A DNA stretch of 64,000 bases from Blastocatellia bacterium (GTDB lineage: Bacteria > Acidobacteriota > Blastocatellia > Pyrinomonadales > Pyrinomonadaceae). The notes below the pieces were generated by a model, which saw only the letters and a program-made list of their open reading frames with translations, searched no databases and was not told the origin of the DNA. Where the stretch lies: positions 206,590-270,589 of the forward strand of contig PMSM01000011.1 in NCBI GenBank assembly GCA_003168335.1, read 5' to 3'. Below, in pieces: positions 54,680-62,437 of the stretch. The position numbers and the translations under genes are program-made. Positions within the stretch are counted from its first letter, which is position 1; each line of letters begins with the position of its first letter.

Positions 54680-55198
54680 ATGATGAATTTCAAACGATAC
54701 TTCCTTGCCAGCTCCGTTTTGCTGTCTGTCATTTGTTCCGGACCGGCCCTCGTAGTCGCTCAAGATTTCGCAACTGTACTCGCGGGCGCGGAACTCACGC
54801 GGGTTGTGCCACCGGGATTCTATTTCCAGGGACTGAGTGCGCCAACGCAAATGCGCAATGCCGCCGCGGCCAGGTTTGGTAGCAAACGTTACGTCGTTGC
54901 TGGACTCGTCGACACTTCCGGATACGCAGCCGATGTGCGCGCCAAGTATGAAGGGTTCTTCATCACGGATTCGCCGATTACGATTAATGGCTCAGAACTC
55001 GCCACCGGCGCATACGGATTTGGTCTTAGCGATAGCGGCAAGATGCAGATTCTGGACCTGGCCGGCAATCAAATTCTCTCCGTCTCAACGACGAATGACA
55101 GCGCGTTGAAAAGGCCGCGTCCATTGATGATGATGAGAGCGGTGAATGGGATTCGATTCTACTACGGGAAAGACTTCGTCACGATTGCGGCTAAATAG
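54680..55198 (+). CDS. Hypothetical secreted protein
   Basis: About 172 residues with a signal peptide (YFLASSVLLSVICSGPALVVAQ). The mature part is beta-rich, with PPGFYFQGLSAPTQMRNAAAA, a FFITDSPITINGSELATGAY segment and a positively charged end GIRFYYGKDFVTIAAK. I do not recognise a family. AAAGGAA upstream supports the ATG at 54680 over the earlier start of the open frame. It is followed by a large palindromic element. Confidence 0.65.
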   Translation: MMNFKRYFLASSVLLSVICSGPALVVAQDFATVLAGAELTRVVPPGFYFQGLSAPTQMRNAAAARFGSKRYVVAGLVDTSGYAADVRAKYEGFFITDSPITINGSELATGAYGFGLSDSGKMQILDLAGNQILSVSTTNDSALKRPRPLMMMRAVNGIRFYYGKDFVTIAAK

Positions 55199-55200
55199 AT

Positions 55201-55549
55201 GGTGTCCTGTCTCTAAAGTTCGTTGAAATAAAGCGACCAGCCTGCGGAGCAGGCGTCAGCATAAAGCCTGGGGTTGAGCACAGCGGAACCCCAGGGTTCG
55301 AATCAACAATCATCATGAGCCCGCGAAAGCGAGCGGCAGGGCGGTCGCTTTAGGAGCGGCGAGCGATGAAATACAGCAAGCGTACGTTGGGGTTCACGTT
55401 GTCGCCCGCTGGCGCGGGTTCGGAATCTTTTTCTTGACTCGTTCCTGGGGCTTACACCCCAGGCTTTATGCTGACGCCTGCTCCGCAGGCTGATCTACTG
55501 CTTTCGCAGTCTATTTCAGGCAGCTTTAGTGACACGACACCAGTTGGTG
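55201..55549. repeat. 349-base palindromic MITE-like element
   Basis: A perfect 37-base inverted repeat: 55238-55274 pairs with 55456-55492. Outside it the arms continue imperfectly to the ends, which read GGTGTCCTGTCTCTAAAG at 55201 and the complement of GGTGTCGTGTCACTAAAG at 55549. Inside are smaller palindromes. No open frame of note. Terminal inverted repeats and size suggest a non-autonomous transposable element; no clear target duplication was seen. Confidence 0.7.
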
Positions 55550-55565
55550 GCATCCTAGACCCGAG

Positions 55566-58500
55566 ATGAGATCCTCGACTTCCTGCTTCATTCTTACTGC
55601 GCTGTTCCTTTTCTTGGTCATTGGCACTTCGACGTTGATGAATCATGCGGGCGTGATGGGCTTGTCTCGGGCAAGCGGTTCTGAGGATCAACGGGCCTTC
55701 GAACAACGTGAAGCCGCTTATCGTGCCAACAATATCGGTGCTGCGTTGCTGGAACAATACAAAGCGAAGGAGGCGGTTGAGTCTTTCACTCGCGCGCTGG
55801 AAATCAAACCGGACCTTTTAGTAGCACGGATAAATCTTAGTATCGCTCTCTATTACTTGCCTGACGCCGACGGCGCGAAACGTGCCGCCGAGAAAGCGCT
55901 GACACAGGATGCGAATGCGCCGCAACTACACTACATTCTCGGACTGATTGCCCGCGCCCAGAATCGCTTCGACGAAGCGATCGGGGAGTTTCAAAAAGTT
56001 CTGCAGATCGATCCGGACGACGTTGGTGCAAACATCAATGTCGGACAACTCGTTGCACAGCAGAAAAAGTCCGCGGAAGCGATTGCCGCGTTTCGTAAGG
56101 CGATTAACGCCGAACCGTACAACGAAACCGCGCTCTACAATCTGGGGCTCCTGCTCACGCGCACGGGTCACAGAGAAGAAGGGCAGGGACTACTTCAGAA
56201 ATTCCAACAACTGAAACAAAGCGGCGCGGGCACCACACTGGGAACAAACTATCTCGAGGGCGGACACTACGCGGAGGCTGTGGTTTCGTCGGGCACGGAA
56301 GCGGAGCTGGTTGATAAGACCACACCGGATGTCGTCTTTACTGACTCGTCTGAAACGGCGCTGCCGCCGTTTCGCGATTTGAAGATCCCAAAGAGCCAGA
56401 TCCTTGGACAGTGGGGTGGGGACATAGCGCTCTTCGATTTCGACGGCGATGGTGATCTTGATCTCATCGAAGTCGCAAGCGGATCACAACGGCTCTTGCG
56501 CAACGACGGGGGGAAGTTTACTGAAATAACCGGGCAGTCGGGCGATCTCGCGAAAGATGTAGACGGAATCGCGATGGCCGTAGTCGCGGGTGATTTCGAT
56601 AACGATGGTCGGCCGGACCTGTTCGTGCTCCGATACGGCAAGAGCAGTCTCTATCACAACGACGGCGGCGGGCGCTTCACGGATGTGACGACAGCCGCAA
56701 AGATTCCCAACTACAAATATCTCTCGCGCTCGGTTGCGTTTGTGGATTATGACCATGATGGGGACCTCGACATCTTCATTGGCGGCGGGAGTGATCCAAC
56801 CGATGCTCTGAAGTCGGAAAAGGTCTTAGACAAGCATCCTCCCAACTTCCTCTACGAGATTAGCGTTATCTCACCTGCTGCTCCCGGCATGCTCTTGCGT
56901 AACAATGGTAATGGCACTTTCACCGACCAGACAACGGCGGCGAAACTCTCTGAGCCGATGGAGACGTTGGCAGTCGTGCCTACAGATTATGACGACCGGC
57001 GAGATGTCGATCTGCTTGTCGCGAGCGGGAATCAAGTTGTCCTTTGGCGCAACATGCGGGACGGCACGTTTCGCAACGTCGTTAATGACGTCGGTTTGAG
57101 TTTGAGTTCGGACAAACTCAACCTGATATCAAGCGTTGCGGTTGGCGACTTAAACAAAGACGGCTATCCGGATTTCTATTTCGCCAGGGGCGAGTGGGCT
57201 GGGTATTTTGCCATGAGTGATGGCAAGGGGCATTTTCAACTTAAGCGTGGGCCAGGCGAGCTGACGGTTGAGCCAGACTCACCATCAGCAAAGTACAACA
57301 ATGCGTCGCAGTTCATAGACTATGACAATGATGGATTGCTCGATCTGGTCACCGTCGTAACGACCCTCGGCGAATCTGCGGGCTTGCGACTGCGCATCTG
57401 GCGTAACACCGGCGATGGTTGGGTGGATGTAAGTGACAAGGCAGCACCGAGTATTAAAGCCCGCGTGCCCTACATCACGGATGGCCCGGGACGACGTTTG
57501 TTAGTAAGCGGCGACCTTGATGGCGACGGTGATACTGATCTGATCTTTGGAACAATCGCCGGTGGCCTGAAGCTTGCGCGCAACGACGGTGGCAATCGAA
57601 ATCATTCTGTTGCCGTGAATCTCCGTGGCCGCGTTAGCAACAAGAGCGCGGTCGAAGCGAAAGTCGAAATGCGCGCGGGCAGTCTATATCAGAAGCTTGA
57701 GACTTACTCGGCGTCGCCGGCGCCGGCGCCGGCTGATTTGATCTTTGGCTTGGGCAAACGCGATAAGCCCGATGCAGTGCGCGTACTTTGGCCCGCGGGA
57801 ATTGTCCAGGCTGAAACTGAATTTCCAATCGGAAAGGGACCACTTGGCTTCATCTCGCTCAACCTCACCGAACTCGATCGCAAACCGTCGTCGTGTCCTT
57901 ATCTATATACCTGGAACGGTGAACGGTTTGAGTTCGTCACCGATTTTATGGGCGGCGGCGAGATGGGCTACCTCGAAGAGCCCGGCCGCTACAACCAGCC
58001 GGACCCGGACGAGTACGTCCGCATTCGCGGCGAGCAATTAAAAGAAAGGAATGGCCGTTATGAACTGCGCATCACCGACGAGCTTGAGGAGGCAATGTTC
58101 GTGGATCGTTTGCAGCTTCTGGTCGTGGCGCATCCGTTGGGCACCGAAGTCTATCCGAACGAAGGCATGAGCGACCCGCCGAAAGCTTCGAAATTGTTTC
58201 TAACGCACAACGCGCGACCGCCCTTGAGCGCGGTTGACGATCATGGGAGCGATGTACTCGATCGCATCGCTACACTTGATCGGCGCTATCCGGATAATTT
58301 CAAACTCGATCGCATTCGCGGGTATGGAGCAGAACATTCGCTTACCTTGAAATTGGCTGAGCCCGCTTCATCGAGAAACGCAAGCTCGAGAACAGTCTTG
58401 CTTTTGACCGGCTGGACCGATTATGCCTGGTCCAGCGATAACGTTGCGGCTGCACAAGCTGGGAAGGCGATGACATCGCCCGCGTTGCAGGTCAAGGACG

Positions 58501-59183
58501 AAAAGGGAAGCTGGCGCACAGTCATCGCAGACATTGGAATACCGGTGGGCCGTCCGCAAACGGTCACGGTTGACCTGACGGGCAAGTTTCTGAGCGCTAG
58601 CCGCGAAGTGCGAATCGTTACAAACATGCGCATCTACTGGGACCAGATCCTGGTAGACACGTCGGATGGCAATTCACCAACGCAGGTCATGCGGCTCGAT
58701 CCGGTTCGCGCTGATCTACGTTGGCGCGGTTTCTCGGATGAAGTGACTCCCGATAGTCGTGAGCCGTTCGGCTATGACTACCAGCGAGTGTCGTTTACTT
58801 CGCCGTGGAAGGTGATGACCGGTCATTACACACGCGAAGGCGACGTACGACAGTTACTTTCGAAGAGCGATGATATGTTTGCCATCTGTCGTCCCGGCGA
58901 CGAGATTAGTCTTTCATTCGACGCGACGGCGCTTGCGCCCCTGCCGGCTGGTTGGACGCGCACTTTCCTGCTGTACGCAGACGGTTTCAGCAAAGAGATG
59001 GACATCAACTCCGCGAGCCCCGATCAGCTTGCGCCTTTGCCGTTTCATGGCATGAGCCGTTATCCATACAAGTGGCCAGAGCACTATCCATTGACTGAAG
59101 AACGCAAGAAATATATTGAGAAATACAACACGCGCGTGGTTACTTCGACGGTGCCCTCGATCGGGACGGCCATGGTTCGATAA
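55566..59183 (+). CDS. Large TPR/CRTAC1-type surface protein with extra C-terminal domain
   Basis: A 1205-residue protein. A hydrophobic N-terminus (CFILTALFLFLVIGTSTLM) is a signal or anchor. TPR-like repeats follow (about 50-220), then VCBS/FG-GAP blades with DFDGDGDLDLIEV, DFDNDGRPDLFVL, DYDHDGDLDIFIG, DLNKDGYPDFYFA and DLDGDGDTDLIFG. An ASPIC/UnbV domain (NHSVAVNLRGRVS) comes next. From about 790 to the end is a further 400-residue region starting CPYLYTWNGERFEFVTDFMGG and ending in a Tyr/Pro-rich segment. I have no name for it. It may be a surface-exposed binding module. It is the largest CRTAC1 protein in the window. Confidence 0.8.
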   Translation: MRSSTSCFILTALFLFLVIGTSTLMNHAGVMGLSRASGSEDQRAFEQREAAYRANNIGAALLEQYKAKEAVESFTRALEIKPDLLVARINLSIALYYLPDADGAKRAAEKALTQDANAPQLHYILGLIARAQNRFDEAIGEFQKVLQIDPDDVGANINVGQLVAQQKKSAEAIAAFRKAINAEPYNETALYNLGLLLTRTGHREEGQGLLQKFQQLKQSGAGTTLGTNYLEGGHYAEAVVSSGTEAELVDKTTPDVVFTDSSETALPPFRDLKIPKSQILGQWGGDIALFDFDGDGDLDLIEVASGSQRLLRNDGGKFTEITGQSGDLAKDVDGIAMAVVAGDFDNDGRPDLFVLRYGKSSLYHNDGGGRFTDVTTAAKIPNYKYLSRSVAFVDYDHDGDLDIFIGGGSDPTDALKSEKVLDKHPPNFLYEISVISPAAPGMLLRNNGNGTFTDQTTAAKLSEPMETLAVVPTDYDDRRDVDLLVASGNQVVLWRNMRDGTFRNVVNDVGLSLSSDKLNLISSVAVGDLNKDGYPDFYFARGEWAGYFAMSDGKGHFQLKRGPGELTVEPDSPSAKYNNASQFIDYDNDGLLDLVTVVTTLGESAGLRLRIWRNTGDGWVDVSDKAAPSIKARVPYITDGPGRRLLVSGDLDGDGDTDLIFGTIAGGLKLARNDGGNRNHSVAVNLRGRVSNKSAVEAKVEMRAGSLYQKLETYSASPAPAPADLIFGLGKRDKPDAVRVLWPAGIVQAETEFPIGKGPLGFISLNLTELDRKPSSCPYLYTWNGERFEFVTDFMGGGEMGYLEEPGRYNQPDPDEYVRIRGEQLKERNGRYELRITDELEEAMFVDRLQLLVVAHPLGTEVYPNEGMSDPPKASKLFLTHNARPPLSAVDDHGSDVLDRIATLDRRYPDNFKLDRIRGYGAEHSLTLKLAEPASSRNASSRTVLLLTGWTDYAWSSDNVAAAQAGKAMTSPALQVKDEKGSWRTVIADIGIPVGRPQTVTVDLTGKFLSASREVRIVTNMRIYWDQILVDTSDGNSPTQVMRLDPVRADLRWRGFSDEVTPDSREPFGYDYQRVSFTSPWKVMTGHYTREGDVRQLLSKSDDMFAICRPGDEISLSFDATALAPLPAGWTRTFLLYADGFSKEMDINSASPDQLAPLPFHGMSRYPYKWPEHYPLTEERKKYIEKYNTRVVTSTVPSIGTAMVR

Positions 59184-59320
59184 TCCGCAGATTACACAGA
59201 TTGCACAGATTAGGCAGTTAACAAGTAGATTACCTCGCTGCTAATCAGATCGTTTTGACGTATCGTCTCTGATCGTCTTTCTTTCATTTCCCTATCTGCG
59301 AAATCTGTGTAATCTGCGGA
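59184..59320. repeat. Inverted repeat flanking intergenic region
   Basis: TCCGCAGATTACACAGATT at 59184 is perfectly complementary to AATCTGTGTAATCTGCGGA at 59302. The 99 bases between have no coding content. It is a MITE/REP-like element inserted directly after a CRTAC1 stop. Confidence 0.75.
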
Positions 59321-59329
59321 CAATTTCTT

Positions 59330-60340
59330 ATGGAACACATTCGATACTCAGTTGCCGCCTGTCAGGTCGACATGCCGAATCCAGTTGAGCGCCGGGCAAT
59401 GCGCGCTAACACCGATCGCATGCTCTCAATGATCGACTCGGCGGTGGCGGGCGCTGCGCCTTTCCTGCCGGTGCGGCTCGCTGTCTTTCCCGAATTTGCC
59501 CATTCGGCACCGGTATTCGAAACCGCGTCAGAGTTGATCGAGAAACTTGCGATCACAATACCTAATGACCACACGGAGCGTTTGCAGCAGAAAGCTCGCG
59601 AGCACGACATCTTTATTCAGAGTGGATCCCTTCTGGAAGTTGATCCGAAGTGGCCGGGTCATGTTTTCAATACGACCTGCCTGATTGGTCCCAACGGGAT
59701 TCTTTACAAATATCGGAAAGTGAACACGTGGATTCCTTACGAAGTGCACACGAGTCCACACGACCTGGAAGGTTACGATGAACCTCTCTTTCCGGTTGCG
59801 GACACCTCGATCGGCCGGATTGGCTGTGCTACTTGTTATGACTGGTTGTTTCCCGAAGCAATGCGCCAGCTCGCCGCGAATGGCGCAGAGATCATGATTC
59901 GCGTTTCGGCTTACATGGATCCGTGGGGCGCGACAGAGCCGATGGCCTGGTGGACGGTCATTAATCGCGCGCGCGCCATCGAGAACATTGCGTACGTCGT
60001 CGCGGCGAATCAGGGCGCGAGTTTGAAACATTATCCACCGTATTCATGGCCGGGTGGCAGTCAGGTGGTCGATTTCGACGGACGATTGCTGGCTGAAGCT
60101 TCGCCGGGACCAGGCGAGCGAATCGTTGTCGCGCCGATAGATGTTTCCGCCTTGCGCCACGAACGCGCTTCTCGGCGCGGGCATCACATGCTCGCGCACC
60201 TGCGCACGGAAGCGTATCCGGTCTATCAGCGTCATCAGTATCCACCGAAGATGAAGGACGACAAGAATATTTCTTACGAACGAAACAACGAGTTGATTGA
60301 CGAAGCCAAGCGGCGACTAGACTCTTCGAACAACGATTGA
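59330..60340 (+). CDS. Carbon-nitrogen hydrolase (nitrilase superfamily)
   Basis: A 336-residue enzyme with the Glu-Lys-Cys triad: FPEFAHSAP (Glu), YRKVNTW (Lys) and IGCATCYDWLFPE (Cys, with the TCYD surrounding typical of amidases). Trp/Tyr-rich loops fit the aliphatic amidase/formamidase-like branch, which hydrolyses small amides to acid and ammonia. No signal peptide. Substrate cannot be fixed. The next gene's ATG follows its TGA stop directly, so the two are translationally coupled. Confidence 0.88.
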   Translation: MEHIRYSVAACQVDMPNPVERRAMRANTDRMLSMIDSAVAGAAPFLPVRLAVFPEFAHSAPVFETASELIEKLAITIPNDHTERLQQKAREHDIFIQSGSLLEVDPKWPGHVFNTTCLIGPNGILYKYRKVNTWIPYEVHTSPHDLEGYDEPLFPVADTSIGRIGCATCYDWLFPEAMRQLAANGAEIMIRVSAYMDPWGATEPMAWWTVINRARAIENIAYVVAANQGASLKHYPPYSWPGGSQVVDFDGRLLAEASPGPGERIVVAPIDVSALRHERASRRGHHMLAHLRTEAYPVYQRHQYPPKMKDDKNISYERNNELIDEAKRRLDSSNND

Positions 60341-62194
60341 ATGAGATTCGAGCGGGTGATAAGACATTCAACGAGCCCGCGTGGGCGAACGGAAGGGAAT
60401 AGCCAAGCCCTGGCGCGCCTTCGGCGCTCTCTGTTGTTTGCCGTCTTCATTGCGTTCAATGTAAGCGCGAACGCGCAACAAACCGCACAACCAACGCCAA
60501 CCCCGCGCACGGGTCGCTCTTATAGCACCGATGAATTGCCCAAGACGCCTCCTCCTTCCGGTCCACGGGCGCCATCAACGGTGACCTTCACTGATATCAC
60601 GGCGGCGACAAAGATTGCTTTCAAACATGCCGGCTCGCCAACGTCGCTCAAATATCTGCTCGAGACGATGGGCGGCGGCGTGGCGATTTTTGACTACGAC
60701 AACGATGGGCGGATGGACCTCTTCTTCACCAATGGAGCGCTCCTCAAGGACCCCATGACCAAAGGCATGATGCCGGACAAGAGCGATCCGAAATTCTGGA
60801 ACCGGCTTTATCACCAGAAAGCCGACGGCACCTTTGAAGATGTCACTGAGCGCGCTGGTTTGAAAGGCGAAGGTTTCAGCATGGGCGTCGCCACCGCCGA
60901 TTACGATAACGATGGATACGTGGATCTCTATGTGACTGGCTATGGTGAGAATCATCTCTACCACAACAACCGCGACGGCACCTTCGCGGACGTGACAAAG
61001 AAGCTGGGCGTTGCGGGCGGCGGATGGTCAACCAGCGCGGGCTGGATCGACTATGACCGCGACGGTCGTCTGGATCTATTCGTGGCGCGCTATCTCGATT
61101 GGGATTTTGAAAAAGGGGCGGCCCTCTGCGGCGACGCGCGAGGCACGCGAGCTTACTGTCATCCGGAAAATTTCAAGGGCGCCACCAACATTCTTTTTCA
61201 TCAAAAGCCTGACGGGTCGTTCGAAGATGTTAGCGTCAAGGCAGGGATCGCGGACCCGGACGGCAAAGCGCTCGGCATCGCCTTCGCTGATTTCGACAAT
61301 GACGGTCTGATGGACATCTTTGTGGCGAATGACAGCGTGCGCCAGTCGCTCTATCACAATAAGGGTGACGGGAGATTTGAAGACATCGCCGTTATGGCCG
61401 GCGCGGGTTACGACGAAGATGGTAAGACATACGCCGGCATGGGCGTCGATGCGGCTGACTATGACAACGATGGATTTGCCGACGTTTTCATCACCACCCT
61501 TTCGTATCAGACCTATCCGCTCTATCACAACAACGGCGATAGGAGCTTTACTTACGCGACGAAGCAAACCGCGGTTGGACAAATTACGCTGGCATATTCA
61601 GGCTGGGGCACGCACTTTATTGATGCCGATAACGATGGACTGCGCGACATTTTCGTCGCCCAAAGTCACGTGCTGGACACGATTGAGTTGTCGACGGGCT
61701 ATTTGAAATACCGACAGCCTCCGCTCTTGATGCGCAACATGGGGAAGGAATTTACCAACGTTTCGGCCACCGCCGGTCCGGCGTTCAGCCTGCCCATAGT
61801 CGCCAGAGGCGCGGCTTTTGGCGATCTGAATAATGATGGTCAGATCGATATTGTTATTGGAGTCCTGAATGGCTCGCCGCTTGTCTTACGCAACAATGGA
61901 ACAAAAAATCACTGGGTTGGAATTCGGCTCGTGGGTTCGAAATCCAACCGCGACGGTCTGGGTGCGCGCGTGATCGTCTCGGACAGCAGTGGCCGTCGGC
62001 AAATCTTTGACGCGTCGACAGCCGGTAGCTATCTGTCCGCAAGCGATCCCAGGATTATCGCGGGCCTGGGAAACGCAAGCGCAGTTCGCACAATAGAGGT
62101 CCACTGGCCCAGTGGCCGAACTCAGACGATAACGAATCCGGAACTCGATCGATACCTGACCATTAACGAGCGAGACGCGGCGAACGCAAAGTAG
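60341..62194 (+). CDS. CRTAC1-family secreted protein (VCBS/FG-GAP plus ASPIC/UnbV)
   Basis: A 617-residue protein with a signal peptide (LLFAVFIAFNVSANAQQ) after a longer basic leader. Seven calcium-type FG-GAP loops are visible (DYDNDGRMDLFFT, DYDNDGYVDLYVT, DYDRDGRLDLFVA, DFDNDGLMDIFVA, DYDNDGFADVFIT, DADNDGLRDIFVA, DLNNDGQIDIVIG). The ASPIC/UnbV domain is NHWVGIRLVGSKSNRDGLGARV. The ATG directly follows the TGA of the nitrilase-type gene. A beta-propeller on the cell surface is expected. Confidence 0.9.
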   Translation: MRFERVIRHSTSPRGRTEGNSQALARLRRSLLFAVFIAFNVSANAQQTAQPTPTPRTGRSYSTDELPKTPPPSGPRAPSTVTFTDITAATKIAFKHAGSPTSLKYLLETMGGGVAIFDYDNDGRMDLFFTNGALLKDPMTKGMMPDKSDPKFWNRLYHQKADGTFEDVTERAGLKGEGFSMGVATADYDNDGYVDLYVTGYGENHLYHNNRDGTFADVTKKLGVAGGGWSTSAGWIDYDRDGRLDLFVARYLDWDFEKGAALCGDARGTRAYCHPENFKGATNILFHQKPDGSFEDVSVKAGIADPDGKALGIAFADFDNDGLMDIFVANDSVRQSLYHNKGDGRFEDIAVMAGAGYDEDGKTYAGMGVDAADYDNDGFADVFITTLSYQTYPLYHNNGDRSFTYATKQTAVGQITLAYSGWGTHFIDADNDGLRDIFVAQSHVLDTIELSTGYLKYRQPPLLMRNMGKEFTNVSATAGPAFSLPIVARGAAFGDLNNDGQIDIVIGVLNGSPLVLRNNGTKNHWVGIRLVGSKSNRDGLGARVIVSDSSGRRQIFDASTAGSYLSASDPRIIAGLGNASAVRTIEVHWPSGRTQTITNPELDRYLTINERDAANAK

Positions 62195-62230
62195 CACCGG
62201 CGCGGGTAGTTTGGTTGTGGCTCGCGCATC

Positions 62231-62309
62231 TTGGTACAGAACCGCTCGCGGTAGCGAGCGGGTAATCGCTCGTAAGACCCGCGTGCTACCGCAAGCGGGT
62301 CCGTACCAA
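62231..62309. repeat. REP-like doublet
   Basis: TTGGTAC (62231) and GTACCAA (62303) enclose two hairpins: CCGCTCGC-GGTA-GCGAGCGG (62242-62261) and ACCCGC...GCGGGT (62277-62300). It has the same arrangement as the element at 29669-29722. No coding content. Confidence 0.65.
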
Positions 62310-62437
62310 TTTCTGTCTCCCGCTGTGGCTAAGGTTTGACACGCCCGAACTGGTTGCGTATTTTCGGGGTTGTCTCCGCGTCTGGTATCCCACTTAAGTT
62401 CGCGCTTAGAATATCGGAAGTGATTCAAAGGAATTAT

